DNA of 64,000 nucleotides from Fructobacillus tropaeoli (GCF_001047135.2 NZ_DF968078.1:91908-155907); one strand, 5' to 3'. Shown: positions 26,601 to 36,582, counted from the first letter of the stretch. The notes: a model not told the origin generated them from the letters alone. Program-made: numbers and translations.

Positions 26601-27578
26601 TTAGTTCAAATCAACCGTCCTCACAACAATAATTTCGCGATCACCAAGTTGATCGAATTCCTTTGGCTCAATTTTCAATTGGCGTGCTAAACCTTCTTTT
26701 GTCTGACTAGAAAGTATACTTTCACCCTTAGCATTAGTAAAATACTCCTTCAAATACAAAATTGGATTACGTCCTGTCCATTGCTTTAATTCTTCTGCTA
26801 CGTAGTTATCTTTATTTTTTTCTTTCTCACTCACAGGTTTCAGGATTTCCTCAATTTCATCATATTTAAATGAAACCCACACTCCTTCGAGTTCAATTGC
26901 CTTAGAACCACCAATTTTATAAATTCCCAAAATTCTTTTATCAACCGCTGCAACACCTATTAAGTATTTGGCAGAACGAGCACTTTTCTCGGACAAATAC
27001 CAATGCTTTAGAATACTATCTTCTGCATTTTGACCTGCGAATTTTTGCGAAATAATTCTTTTCAAATCTGGATAATTATTTTCAATCAAATCTCTTAAGT
27101 CCTCATTTTTAGGATCGGCTAAAACTACTCTTAACCGACAGTCTAAATCAGTAAAACTACCAAACCGTGGATCAGGTTCATCACTGGCTTTTTGAAAATG
27201 CTTAACGTAACTCAGTCGATTTTTACCTTCTTCCATCATATAAAGCAAAGTAACTAATTCCTGTGCTAACTCTTTCTTCTCTTCAATTGATTGGTTTTCA
27301 ACTCTTAAAGACGAATCGAATTGAAGTAAAGAATTTGATATATCCTTGAACATATCATCCTGAAACTCCAAATAACGACTAACAGCATCATTACGGCGGT
27401 CATCCTGTGATTACCAAATAAAAACAATTACGGCTGTTATAGCACCTGAAAAGCTGGACCAGAAAGTCCAATAATTATTCCAGTACCCTTTTATATGAAA
27501 AAACAAACCAATTACCAAAGTTAAAAAAGCCATGAACAATACTACTATAAAAGAAATTTTTGATATTTTTATTTTCAT
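26601..27578 (-). pseudogene. Membrane-anchored hypothetical protein split by an in-frame TAA
   Basis: From ATG 27578 (GGGGGAG five bases before it) 55 codons encode two transmembrane helices (ISFIVVLFMAFLTLVIGLFF; FWSSFSGAITAVIVFIW) and end at TAA 27411-27413. The same frame continues as SQDDRRNDAVSRYLEFQDDMFKDISNS and a 260-residue soluble domain to 26601. Two helices followed by a cytoplasmic coiled or soluble domain is a common layout in small unknown lactic-acid-bacterial membrane proteins. A CAA to TAA change is the simplest cause. A TTG start at 27371 could still make the soluble part alone. Function unknown; AT-rich like the rest of the island. Confidence 0.7.
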
Positions 27579-27611
27579 ATCTTCTCCCCCTAATGTATTT
27601 AACTTTAACAT

Positions 27612-27970
27612 TCTCAGTACTACAAACTAGATTCAATTTACTACCTTAACAATAACAATTGCTTTACATTAATAACCTTATGATTCTCTAATTTAACAGA
27701 AAACTTAATTAATTGATTCAATAATAAGCTCAAAATTCTATAAAACGAATGATAATCGAACATTGCATTCTATATTTTAAAGTATTAATTTCAGTACATA
27801 CATTTCAAATTTTTATTGAGCACACCTTGCAGTAGAATTTATACTAAATTACACTCTTTTAGCATGTTAATGAAGAATTACATAAAAAATCCATTGGCGG
27901 CCTTTAATGAACAAAAAAACTCCTCACGCTTAGGTGAAGAGCCCTGTGTGCCTATTCCTGATTGTCCATG
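27612..27970. other. Gene-free AT-rich stretch
   Basis: It holds the terminator of the GNAT remnant (27920-27941) and AT-rich spacer. I see no convincing coding sequence. Confidence 0.6.
27920..27941 (-). terminator. Terminator after the GNAT remnant
   Basis: Minus-strand arms CTCTTCAC and GTGAGGAG (one G-U pair), then TTTTTTT. Confidence 0.75.
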
Positions 27971-28573
27971 TCATATCTTTTTAACAAACATGATTTGGTA
28001 ATTTTTAGTTTTATAACAGTTACCACCACTGTCCGACAAACAGCTGAAGCCATGCCTTGTATAAAAGTTTGCCAACCCTGGCGTATCATTTGCTTCGAGG
28101 TACAAATATCGACCACCCACCCGTTTCGAAATTCCTCGAATAGTTTCGAAGGCAAACTGAAGTAAATCATCACCGCTGATTGGAATGGCAACATTAAAAT
28201 TTCGACCTAATTGCCCAAGCAAAATAGCCGGTATATTTTGGTCTCTTTGTGTATCGTTATAACCAAAGGGATTTAATTTACGTCGAGTTATTTATGACAA
28301 TTGTTCCCAGTCACGTTGTTTAATTGTCAGAGACTTGGAGGCAATTAAATAATACCCACAAATTGCTCTCAGCCCCCTATCCATGACTAAGTATGTCTTC
28401 GCCATATTCATGGCGTCAAACTGGCCTGCTTTCTTCTTAATAAACATTTCAACATCTTTATTTAACCCATGATTGGAAAAAAGCATTTCGTCAAAAATGC
28501 ATGAAAATTTCTGATCATTTTTAGCTATATCACTAAAATCAGAGAATTGTACTACGTCATATTGATTATCCAC
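27971..28573 (-). pseudogene. GNAT toxin-like acetyltransferase split by an in-frame TAA
   Basis: GTG 28573 opens 93 codons (MDNQYDVVQFSDFSDIAK..., AKTYLVMDRGLRAICGYYLIASKSLTI) ending at TAA 28292-28294. The same frame continues (ITRRKLNPFGYNDTQRDQNIPAILLGQLGRN, then GGRYLYLEANDTPGLANFYTRHGF) to 27971. Joined, it is a 200-codon GNAT domain of the kind that acts as a toxin with a small antitoxin encoded just upstream, and such a gene is present at 28635-28769. The central acetyl-CoA loop region lies right after the stop, so neither half can fold as an enzyme. Confidence 0.75.
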
Positions 28574-28634
28574 AAAAACGTTACCTAAAAATTTTTAGCG
28601 TGTATTCAATCGCTTGTTCAATTTATCCAACAAT

Positions 28635-28769
28635 TCAATTCTTGTTCAACACCTTTAAATTGCCAGATGTTTGAAGTTTCAGTGAAGTGGAGGCATCAAT
28701 CATCTTTACGAAAACATCCGCTGTTTGACTGTTGAAACTAAAATTTGTACTAAAACTTTTTGTTGACAT
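28635..28769 (-). pseudogene. Antitoxin-like small gene, probably frameshifted
   Basis: ATG 28769 after a strong AAGGAGG gives 44 residues (MSTKSFSTNFSFNSQTADVF...). The N-terminus resembles small antitoxins encoded before GNAT toxins in lactic acid bacteria. The frame ends early at TGA 28635, while another frame continues ELLDKLNKRLNTR to a stop near 28598, suggesting a one-base frameshift. It is followed by the broken GNAT gene. Confidence 0.55.
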
Positions 28770-28965
28770 GGTTTTTCCTCCTTATAATCTGTACTCTCAA
28801 AGACAGATATAATATATAAAAGTGAATCGACTTCTTCTATCACTAATACTACTAGATACTTATAAATAATGTAAAGTTATTTAACCATAAAAATCATAAA
28901 TATTAAAATAAATATCTATTTTTATATTTTTAATGTATAAACGCTAGAATTTGCAACAAAAAAAA

Positions 28966-28980
28966 CCGTCTCTCGACGGC
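28966..28980 (-). terminator. Terminator after tRNA-Ser
   Basis: Minus-strand CCGTC-GAGA-GACGG followed by eight T, about 43 bases past the tRNA 3' end. Confidence 0.8.
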
Positions 28981-29022
28981 TTCTCATTACGACTTAATAA
29001 TTCAATTCTGATTTATCTCAAA

Positions 29023-29112
29023 GGAGCTAGCGGGATTTGAACCCGCACACCGCCAATAAGACGGCTCGACGGATTTCGAGTCCGCTGCAGTACCGGATTG
29101 TGCCATAGCTCC
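29023..29112 (-). tRNA. tRNA-Ser (anticodon CGA)
   Basis: 90 bases on the minus strand. Acceptor arms GGAGCTA and TAGCTCC pair fully; the anticodon stem GCGGA/TCCGT encloses CTCGAAA with anticodon CGA (codon UCG). A long variable arm (class II tRNA) and the T arm GCGGGTTCAAATCCCGC follow. The 3' CCA is not encoded. The AT-rich island begins right after its 3' end. Confidence 0.96.
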
Positions 29113-29184
29113 AAAATAATAGTGACATGAAGATTGGTCCATGCCACTATACTTATTTGTTTGTTTCAGATGGTGCTAAAACGC

Positions 29185-31023
29185 TTACTTGCGACGCTTA
29201 GCAGCCTTTTCACGCTCAGCAGTGTTCAAGATAGCCTTACGGATACGAACGTTTTCGGGCGTTACTTCAACGTATTCATCATCGTTCAAGAATTCCATTG
29301 ATGCTTCCAAGTTCATCTCACGTGGAGTCTTGATTGAAGCAGTTTGGTCCTTGTTTGATGAACGAACGTTTGACTGTGGCTTCATCTTTGTAACGTTAAC
29401 AGAGATGTCGTTGTCACGAGCGTTCATACCAACAACCATTCCTTCATAGACGTCAACACCGGCGCCAACAAACATTTGGCCACGATCTTCAACACCCATG
29501 ATGGCGTAGTTAGTTGTTTGTCCTTGGTTGATTGAAACCAAGGCACCGTTACGACGGCCTGGTTCCCAATTCTTAACCATTGGACGGTATTCAGCAAATG
29601 TGTGGTTATAAATACCATAACCGTGGGTTGCTGTCATAAATTCAGTGGCGTAACCAATCAAACCACGTGAAGGTGCCATATAAGTCAAACGAGTTTGACC
29701 GTTTCCGACAGCTTCCATGTTTTGCATTTCACCCTTACGTTGGTTCAATGAATCGATAACAGTTGATGAATATTCATCTGGTGTATCGATTTGGATTGAT
29801 TCGTAAGGTTCAGTGGTTTGACCGTCTTCCTCGCGGAAGATAACTTGTGGACGTGAAGCTTGCAATTCGAAGCCTTCACGACGCATGTTTTCAATCAAGA
29901 TTGAAAGGTGCAATTCACCACGTCCTGAGACCAACCAAGCACCAGCTTGGTCAGTGTCTTCAACACGCAAAGAAACATCAGTGTGCAATTCGCGCAACAA
30001 ACGATCTTCGATTTGGCGAGCAGTCACGAACTTTCCTTCACGACCAGCAAAGGGGCTGTCGTTTTGACGGAAAGTCATTTGCAACGTTGGTTCATCGATA
30101 CGAAGCAATGGCAATTCATCGTGATGAGCTGGGTCAACAACTGTTTCACCAACTGAGATGTCTTCCATACCAGAAACGGCAATCAAATCACCGGCCTTGG
30201 CTTCTTGGATTTCAACTTGGTCCAAAGCAATAAAACCAGAAAGCTTTGTAACGCGGAAGTTTTGTGATGAGCCATCAAGCTTCAAAACATCAACGTTGTC
30301 ACCAACCTTGATTGTTCCACGCTTAACACGACCAATACCAATACGACCAACGAAGTCGTTATAGTCCAACATGGCAACTTGGAACTGCAATGGTTCGTCA
30401 GAGTTGTCAACTGGTGCAGGAATCGTTTCGAAGACCGTCTTAAAGATTGGGTCCATCGTGTGTTCTTGCTTGTCGATATCAGGATCAAATGATGATGTTC
30501 CGTTCATAGCTGAAGCATAGATAACTGGGAAGTCCAAATCATCTTCATCAGCGCCCAATTCGATGAACAAGTCCAAAACTTCATCAACGACTTCTTCTGG
30601 GCGAGCACCTGGACGGTCAACCTTGTTGACAATCACAATTGGTGTCAAGTGTTGTTCAAAGGCCTTCTTCAAAACGAAACGAGTCTGAGGCATAGTACCT
30701 TCAAAGGCATCAACGACGAGCAAAACCCCGTCAACCATTCCCATGATTCGTTCAACTTCTCCACCGAAATCGGCGTGACCTGGGGTATCCAAGATGTTGA
30801 TCTGCTTGTCGCCAACACGAACAGCAGTGTTCTTTGACAAGATCGTGATTCCACGTTCTTTTTCAATATCGTTGGTATCCATCACACGGTCACCCAAAGA
30901 TTCTTCCTTACGGGCGTCCAATGTGTCAGACTGCTTTAACAGTTCGTTAACCAACGTCGTCTTTCCGTGATCGACGTGGGCAATAATAGCGATATTACGA
31001 ATATCTTCGCGAAGATTTGCCAA
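29185..31023 (-). CDS. typA: Ribosome-associated GTPase TypA/BipA (TTG start)
   Basis: 612 residues: G domain with [15 protein letters not shown] (residue 15 on), DTPGHADFGGEVERIM and NKVDRPGARPEEV, then EF-G-like domains and the BipA C-terminal domain. It is a stress-related ribosome-assembly factor. The start codon is TTG, with AAAGGAG nine bases upstream; no ATG is nearby. It follows the inositol phosphatase gene by 54 bases. Confidence 0.95.
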   Translation of the reverse strand: MANLREDIRNIAIIAHVDHGKTTLVNELLKQSDTLDARKEESLGDRVMDTNDIEKERGITILSKNTAVRVGDKQINILDTPGHADFGGEVERIMGMVDGVLLVVDAFEGTMPQTRFVLKKAFEQHLTPIVIVNKVDRPGARPEEVVDEVLDLFIELGADEDDLDFPVIYASAMNGTSSFDPDIDKQEHTMDPIFKTVFETIPAPVDNSDEPLQFQVAMLDYNDFVGRIGIGRVKRGTIKVGDNVDVLKLDGSSQNFRVTKLSGFIALDQVEIQEAKAGDLIAVSGMEDISVGETVVDPAHHDELPLLRIDEPTLQMTFRQNDSPFAGREGKFVTARQIEDRLLRELHTDVSLRVEDTDQAGAWLVSGRGELHLSILIENMRREGFELQASRPQVIFREEDGQTTEPYESIQIDTPDEYSSTVIDSLNQRKGEMQNMEAVGNGQTRLTYMAPSRGLIGYATEFMTATHGYGIYNHTFAEYRPMVKNWEPGRRNGALVSINQGQTTNYAIMGVEDRGQMFVGAGVDVYEGMVVGMNARDNDISVNVTKMKPQSNVRSSNKDQTASIKTPREMNLEASMEFLNDDEYVEVTPENVRIRKAILNTAEREKAAKRRK

Positions 31024-31077
31024 TTTTATGTGCTCCTTTGTCTTTGCTACTCACAAGAAAGACTAGGGCTTCTCTCC

Positions 31078-31869
31078 CTAGTCTTTCACTATCTTGACTG
31101 ACTCGCGATACGTCTTGGTTGTAGCGATTAATACTGTGTTTGATGATAGCATATTTTTCGGACTTCCGTCAAGTGATTTGACCACGTAGCCGAGCGTTTC
31201 AGCAAGGACACGACCGGCTGCTAAATCCCATGGGGACAGCTTTGAGAAATACCCCGTTGCCTGTTGTAAGAACAAACGACTAAAGGAAATGCCAGCCGAC
31301 CCCAAAACCCGATAGGCCAAAGCAGCAGCGGCAAGCGTCGCGTAGGGCTTTTCGCCACTAATCAGACGGCGGCCGGACACGATTAAAATCGATTCTGTCA
31401 GGCCAAGGTTGGCCACTGGTGCCAATTTTTGGTCGTTCATAAAGGCCCCAATTTCAGGGCCACCATGGAAGACCTGATTTGTCATCACTTTGGCAATCCA
31501 ACCTAATGTTGGCTTTCCATCAACATAGAGGGCCACCATAATGGCAAAATCAGTTTTTTCATGGACAAAATTTAGCGTGCCGTCAATCGGGTCGATAAAC
31601 CAGACATGACCTGCCATGGTTTCGGGGCGCTGCAAGTCACCTTCTTCGGCAACGATATGGGCATCCGGGTCGATTGACCGAATATGGTCAACAAGCCATG
31701 CCTGGTTGGTGGTATCGAGGTTGGTCACGATGTTGCGGAAATCCCCCTCTTTTTGACCAACCTGTAAATCTTGGTTCTTGGTTCCCCTAGCCTCACGACC
31801 GAGCTCGACCAACCAGCGTCGCACCGTTTGATCAACCTGGATTAATTGATTGCTCGTCCACTCAGTCAT
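31078..31869 (-). CDS. Inositol-phosphatase-family protein (SuhB-like)
   Basis: 263 residues. Metal-binding motifs of the family are present: VAEEGD near 75, DPIDGTLNFVHE near 93 (the DxIDGT signature) and WDLAAGRVLAETLGY near 210. It would hydrolyse inositol monophosphate or related sugar phosphates. Its start overlaps the stop of the UPF0223 gene by eight bases, a frequent pairing in lactobacilli. Confidence 0.9.
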   Translation of the reverse strand: MTEWTSNQLIQVDQTVRRWLVELGREARGTKNQDLQVGQKEGDFRNIVTNLDTTNQAWLVDHIRSIDPDAHIVAEEGDLQRPETMAGHVWFIDPIDGTLNFVHEKTDFAIMVALYVDGKPTLGWIAKVMTNQVFHGGPEIGAFMNDQKLAPVANLGLTESILIVSGRRLISGEKPYATLAAAALAYRVLGSAGISFSRLFLQQATGYFSKLSPWDLAAGRVLAETLGYVVKSLDGSPKNMLSSNTVLIATTKTYRESVKIVKD

Positions 31870-32137
31870 TGACTAAAACCCGCTTAACTGGCTTGTCTGT
31901 CAACTTCATCGTCTGATAGATTGACCGACCAGTTTGTTGCTCAAAATCACGGTCAAAGGCCTTTTGCTCCGACTTGGATGGGATTACGGTCAAGAACCGC
32001 CGGTAAGTCGTTAAGAGATATTCACGGTCACAGCCGCCCTCATAAACCTGCAAAACGGCATCAATCAAATTTGAAACCGCAATAATATCGTCCTGATTCC
32101 AATTACCGTCAATTGGAAGCTGGTATTGCTCTGCCAT
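31862..32137 (-). CDS. UPF0223 family protein
   Basis: 91 residues (MAEQYQLPIDGNWNQDDIIAVSNLIDAVLQVYEGG...). Size, opening sequence and position before the inositol phosphatase fit UPF0223 (YktA-like). Function unknown. ATG 32137 has AAAGGA six bases before it; the ten upstream codons are not conserved in type. Confidence 0.85.
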   Translation of the reverse strand: MAEQYQLPIDGNWNQDDIIAVSNLIDAVLQVYEGGCDREYLLTTYRRFLTVIPSKSEQKAFDRDFEQQTGRSIYQTMKLTDKPVKRVLVND

Positions 32138-32342
32138 AGAAAATCCTTTCAAATGCACAATAAACATATCACCTCTATTTTAACAAGCTTTCACTCCCCT
32201 TTCCAGAAAAGCCAGCTGATTTAACAGTTAAATCCCCGTACCAATCCACGAAAAAATCAGGAAAGTCAAAGAGCAAAAGCCCGTTGCTAACTGATTTCTG
32301 CTATACTTAGATTTGATAAATTGTAAGTAGGAGTTAACCAAC

Positions 32343-32921
32343 ATGACAATTCGTTTCACTATGGATAAAATCACGCGCGACGGTGACCCTGTTCTGCGTG
32401 ACCAGGCTAAGGAAGTTCCCTTCCCTCTTAGTGCTGAGCACCAACAACTCGCCAAGGATATGATGACTTACTTAGAAGTCTCACAAGACGAGGAAGAAAA
32501 TGAAAAGTACGGTCTACGCCCCGGCGTTGGCCTCGCTGCCCCACAGGTTGGAGAATCTTTGCAGATGACAGCCATCTTGATTCCCTCTGCTGACCCAGCC
32601 GAAGATGCCGAAGACAAGCCATTCTTCAAGGGTGTTGTCTTTAACCCCGTCATCGTGTCTGAAACGGTTGGACGGGCCGCATTGGAAACCGGTGAGGGTT
32701 GCCTCTCGGTTGACGAAGACGTTCCTGGCTTTGTCCCTCGGTCAAAGAAGATTACGGTTCGCTACCAAGACGAATCCGGTCAGACTCTGACAAAGACTTT
32801 GCGCAACTACCCTGCCATCGTCTTCCAACACGAAATTGACCACTTGCATGGCAAGTTGTACTATGACCACATCAACCGCCAAGATCCATGGCACGTGGAT
32901 GATTCAACCAAGTACCTTTAA
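32343..32921 (+). CDS. def: Peptide deformylase
   Basis: 192 residues, plus strand. The three deformylase motifs are present: GVGLAAPQVG near residue 60, EGCLSV near 119 (metal Cys) and QHEIDHLHG near 162 (metal His pair and catalytic Glu). It removes the N-formyl group from new proteins. ATG follows GTAGGAG. It is convergent with dnaJ and shares a terminator. Confidence 0.96.
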   Translation: MTIRFTMDKITRDGDPVLRDQAKEVPFPLSAEHQQLAKDMMTYLEVSQDEEENEKYGLRPGVGLAAPQVGESLQMTAILIPSADPAEDAEDKPFFKGVVFNPVIVSETVGRAALETGEGCLSVDEDVPGFVPRSKKITVRYQDESGQTLTKTLRNYPAIVFQHEIDHLHGKLYYDHINRQDPWHVDDSTKYL

Positions 32922-32938
32922 AAATCATAATCAAACAC

Positions 32939-32967
32939 AAAAAGCCGACTCGTCTGAGCCGGCTTTT
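32939..32967. terminator. Bidirectional terminator between def and dnaJ
   Basis: AAAAAGCCGACTC-GTCT-GAGCCGGCTTTTT with one mismatch pair. Suitable T runs on both strands. Confidence 0.9.
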
Positions 32968-33018
32968 TGTGTTTGAACAGATGAAGACTAAAGACGTCTT
33001 AACTGATTTTAAATTGTC

Positions 33019-33930
33019 TTACTTATCGAAGATTGACTTCTTCTTAGCAACCTTAGCACCTGAAGCGGTCGCAAAGGCCTCTAAGGCAGCCTTCTGGTCC
33101 TTGTTAAGCTTTGTTGGCACAACAACGTTCACCACAACGAATTGGTCGCCATAGCCGTTACCATGCAAACGAGCAGCACCCTTGCCACCTAAGCGGAAGC
33201 GACGACCATTTTGCGTTCCTGCCGGAATCTTCAACTTCACTTCACCGTGAACCGTTTTAACGGGGATTTCAGCCCCCAAAGCTGCCGTGATAAAGTCGAT
33301 GTCTTGCTGAAGGTAGATATCAGCACCGTCACGCTCAAAGCCATCCTTTGAAGCCGCAACGGAGAAGACCACGTACAAGTCACCCTGTGGACCACCATTA
33401 ACACCGTCTTCACCTTGGCCAGACAAGCGCATCTGCTGGCCAGTTTCAACACCAGCAGGTACCTTCACCTTAACCTCGCGCTGTGAACGGTCGGCCTGTG
33501 AACGCGTATACTTAACGTTCTTTTCAGTTCCGAAAATGGCTTCCTCAAAAGTCAAATGCATCCGGTACTGGAGGTCACGACCCTTACGTGGTGCATTTGG
33601 ATCCTGGAACCCGCCACCAAACATTTGAGAGAAGATATCGCCCAAATCAGAAAAGTCGCCGAAACCACCCTGAGCACCGCCGAAGCCGCCTTGACCTCCA
33701 AAGCCACCCTGGGCACCTGCAGCACCAAATTGGTCATACTGCTGGCGCTTTTGTGGGTCACCAAGCGTTTCAAAGGCTTCCTGAACTTCCTTATACTTGA
33801 CCTCTGCCCCTGGTTCATGGTTCAAATCAGGGTGGTACTTCTTTGAAAGTTTGCGATATGCTTTTTTAATTTCATCTTGACTAGCTGTCTTAGAAACTCC
33901 AAGACGGTCGTAAAATTCAGTATTATTCAC
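33019..33930 (-). CDS. dnaJ: DnaJ-family co-chaperone lacking the zinc-finger domain
   Basis: 303 residues. J domain with HPD at 33-35 ([18 protein letters not shown]), Gly/Phe-rich linker ([16 protein letters not shown]), then [27 protein letters not shown] and the two substrate-binding barrels ([33 protein letters not shown]). In ordinary DnaJ about 70-80 residues with four CxxCxGxG zinc repeats separate the TEKxxKY and the KVKVPAG segments; here the join is direct and the protein has no such cysteines. It therefore has the CbpA/type II layout yet is in the dnaK operon. GTG start after AAAGGAG with a seven-base gap. Confidence 0.92.
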   Translation of the reverse strand: MNNTEFYDRLGVSKTASQDEIKKAYRKLSKKYHPDLNHEPGAEVKYKEVQEAFETLGDPQKRQQYDQFGAAGAQGGFGGQGGFGGAQGGFGDFSDLGDIFSQMFGGGFQDPNAPRKGRDLQYRMHLTFEEAIFGTEKNVKYTRSQADRSQREVKVKVPAGVETGQQMRLSGQGEDGVNGGPQGDLYVVFSVAASKDGFERDGADIYLQQDIDFITAALGAEIPVKTVHGEVKLKIPAGTQNGRRFRLGGKGAARLHGNGYGDQFVVVNVVVPTKLNKDQKAALEAFATASGAKVAKKKSIFDK

Positions 33931-34011
33931 AAGCGGACTCCTTTGATTCAAATATGTACGGACCGAGCCGCAGCTGGTCCATTGTATCAATTTTCACTGG
34001 CAAAGAAAAGA

Positions 34012-35859
34012 TTACTTCTTGTCATCTGGGTTAACTTCTTCGAAGTCACCATCAACGGTGTTGTCATCCTTCTTAGCACCTTCGGCACCGCCCTGTGCTT
34101 CTTGGGCTTGTTGTGCTTGCTGGTACAACTTCGTTGCCAATTCAGTAGCTACCTTTTGCAAGTCGTCTGTCTTGGCCTTCAAATCAGTCAAGTCAGCGTC
34201 TTCGGCAGCAGCATCTTCCTTAGCCTTCTTCAAAGCATCCAAGGCATCTTGTGTTGGCTTCTTGTCGTCATCTGACAACTTGTCGCCAACTTCTTCTAAC
34301 GTCTTTTCAGTCTGGAAAATCAATTGGTCGGCGTTGTTGCGCGTTTCAACTGCTTCCTTCTTCTTGTTGTCGGCTTCTTCGTTTGCCTTGGCGTCGTTCA
34401 TCATCTTTTCGATTTCTTCGTCAGACAAACCACCGGCAGCTTGGATGGTAATCTTTTGTTCCTTTTGCGTTCCCAAATCCTTAGCAGAAACGTTCACGAT
34501 ACCGTTACGGTCGATATCAAACGTCACTTCGATTTGTGGGACACCACGCTTTGCAGCAGGGATGTCAGACAATTGGAAACGACCCAAAGTCTTGTTATCA
34601 GCCGCCATTGAACGTTCACCTTGCAAAACGTGAATATCAACGGCTGGCTGGTTGTCTTCTGCAGTTGAGAAGACTTGTGACTTTGAAGTTGGGATTGTCG
34701 TGTTGCGATCAATCAACTTCGTGAAGACACCACCCATGGTTTCGATACCAAGTGACAAAGGCGTAACATCCAACAAGACAACGTCCTTCACATCCCCAGT
34801 AATCACACCACCTTGAACAGCGGCACCCAAGGCAACGGCTTCATCAGGGTTGATTGAGTGGTTTGGTTCCTTACCAGTCATCTTCTTCACTGATTCTTGG
34901 ACAGCAGGGATACGAGTTGAACCACCGTTCAAAATCACTTCATCGATGTCGTTAAATGACAAGCCAGCATCCTTCAAGGCGTTCATTACAGGTGCTTCGG
35001 CCTTCTTGACCAAATCAGCTGTCAATTCGTTGAACTTTGCGCGAGTCAAAGAAGTTTGCAAGTGCAAAGGTCCTTGGTCGCCAGAAGCGATAAATGGCAA
35101 GTCGATTTGTGTTTCAGTAGCCGAAGACAAAGTCTTCTTAGCAGTTTCAGCGGCATCCTTCAAACGCTGCAAGGCCAACTTGTCTTGCTTCAAGTCGATG
35201 CCGTTTTCCTTCTTAAATTCATCAGCCAAGTAGTCGATAATCTTAGCATCGAAGTCATCACCACCAAGGTGAGTATCACCGTTTGTTGACAAAACTTCGA
35301 AGACACCGTCACCTAATTCAAGGACAGAAACATCAAATGTTCCTCCACCAAGGTCATAGACCAAGATCTTTTCATCCTTATCCAACTTGTCCATTCCATA
35401 AGCCAATGAAGCAGCCGTTGGTTCGTTGATGATACGTTCTACTTCCAAACCAGCAATCTTACCGGCATCCTTGGTAGCTTGACGTTGGGCATCGTTAAAG
35501 TATGCAGGAACCGTAATTACGGCCTTGTCAACCTTTTCTCCCAAGTAGTCTTCTGCATAGCCCTTGATGTACTGCAAAATCATGGCTGAAATTTCTTGTG
35601 GTGTGTAGTCCTTACCATCAACGGTTACCTTGTAACCTTCTTCGCCCATGTGAGACTTGATTGATGAAATCGTGTCTGGGTTTGTGATTGCTTGGCGCTT
35701 TGCAACGTCACCAACCTGGGTCTCCCCATTCTTAAATGACACAACTGAAGGTGTCGTCCGACCACCATCAGGGTTTGTAATAATCTTTGGCTTGCCACCT
35801 TCCAAAACGGCAACAGCTGAGTTAGTAGTTCCTAAATCAATTCCGATAATCTTTGACAT
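34012..35859 (-). CDS. dnaK: Chaperone DnaK (Hsp70)
   Basis: 615 residues. ATPase domain with [34 protein letters not shown] and [12 protein letters not shown], linker [13 protein letters not shown], then substrate-binding and lid domains ending in the acidic [18 protein letters not shown]. It refolds proteins with DnaJ and GrpE. It follows grpE in the hrcA-grpE-dnaK-dnaJ operon controlled by HrcA at CIRCE. Confidence 0.97.
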   Translation of the reverse strand: MSKIIGIDLGTTNSAVAVLEGGKPKIITNPDGGRTTPSVVSFKNGETQVGDVAKRQAITNPDTISSIKSHMGEEGYKVTVDGKDYTPQEISAMILQYIKGYAEDYLGEKVDKAVITVPAYFNDAQRQATKDAGKIAGLEVERIINEPTAASLAYGMDKLDKDEKILVYDLGGGTFDVSVLELGDGVFEVLSTNGDTHLGGDDFDAKIIDYLADEFKKENGIDLKQDKLALQRLKDAAETAKKTLSSATETQIDLPFIASGDQGPLHLQTSLTRAKFNELTADLVKKAEAPVMNALKDAGLSFNDIDEVILNGGSTRIPAVQESVKKMTGKEPNHSINPDEAVALGAAVQGGVITGDVKDVVLLDVTPLSLGIETMGGVFTKLIDRNTTIPTSKSQVFSTAEDNQPAVDIHVLQGERSMAADNKTLGRFQLSDIPAAKRGVPQIEVTFDIDRNGIVNVSAKDLGTQKEQKITIQAAGGLSDEEIEKMMNDAKANEEADNKKKEAVETRNNADQLIFQTEKTLEEVGDKLSDDDKKPTQDALDALKKAKEDAAAEDADLTDLKAKTDDLQKVATELATKLYQQAQQAQEAQGGAEGAKKDDNTVDGDFEEVNPDDKK

Positions 35860-35958
35860 AGTATATCGACCCTTCCTATTTTTTAAATCATATTCTTAAG
35901 CTTTTTAAGGTGTGGTGCCAGAGGGCTGAGTCACCAGATATTTGCTATTTTGTAAATG

Positions 35959-36564
35959 TTATTGTGCAACCGCGACCATCACTGGGCGAATGACGCGATC
36001 TTGAAGGACATAGCCCTTTTGCAAGACCGTTGCCACTTGGTCGGCCTTAATTTTGCCTTCTGCCGGCACGGATTGAACACCTTGCATGGTATTTGGATCA
36101 AAGTCATCACCAACTTGACCGACTTCTTGAATACCGTTGGTTGTCAACGCCTGCTTCAAAGTCTTCAACGTGATTTCAACACCCTTGTGGATTTGTGCCA
36201 CCTGGTCGTCATCCCCCACTTCAACGGCAAGGGCGCGTTCCAAGTTATCAACCACCGGTAAGATGGCTTCGGCTAATTTCTGGCCGTCATACTTGCGAAT
36301 ATTTTGAATTTCACGAGCATTACGACTTTGGATGTTTTGAATTTCAGCCTGAGCACGAAGTAATTCATCCTCCTTCTTCTCAAGGGCTGCTTGCAAATCA
36401 GCTAGTGGATCCACTGCTGGTTCCTCCACTGATTCTGCTTGCGTCTCTTCTGATTTGTCCTTAGCTTCTTCTTGAGTTTGGTCTGCATCAGCAAATTCCT
36501 TTGCCTCTGTTTCTTCCTCAATATCAGCTTGCTTCAAATCTTTTTCATCTTCAGACTTCGCCAC
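35959..36564 (-). CDS. grpE: Nucleotide exchange factor GrpE (GTG start)
   Basis: 201 residues. The first 60 are highly acidic (Glu/Asp/Ala-rich), then a long helix (ALEKKEDELLRAQAEIQNIQSRNAREIQNIRKYDGQKLAEAILPVVDNLERAL) and the C-terminal beta domain (GVEITLKTLKQALTTNGIQEV). It releases ADP from DnaK. GTG start with AAGGAGG seven bases upstream. Confidence 0.95.
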   Translation of the reverse strand: MAKSEDEKDLKQADIEEETEAKEFADADQTQEEAKDKSEETQAESVEEPAVDPLADLQAALEKKEDELLRAQAEIQNIQSRNAREIQNIRKYDGQKLAEAILPVVDNLERALAVEVGDDDQVAQIHKGVEITLKTLKQALTTNGIQEVGQVGDDFDPNTMQGVQSVPAEGKIKADQVATVLQKGYVLQDRVIRPVMVAVAQ

Positions 36565-36582
36565 GGGCGTTCCTCCTTTTGG

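Noticed and set aside
27816..28001. Small plus-strand frame in the AT-rich island
   Set aside because: No ribosome site, crosses the GNAT remnant terminator, and has no sensible protein character.
34019..34633. Plus-strand open frame of 204 codons over dnaK
   Set aside because: Antisense to the strongly conserved dnaK 3' half; Ser/Phe/Ala-rich composition typical of an antisense frame.
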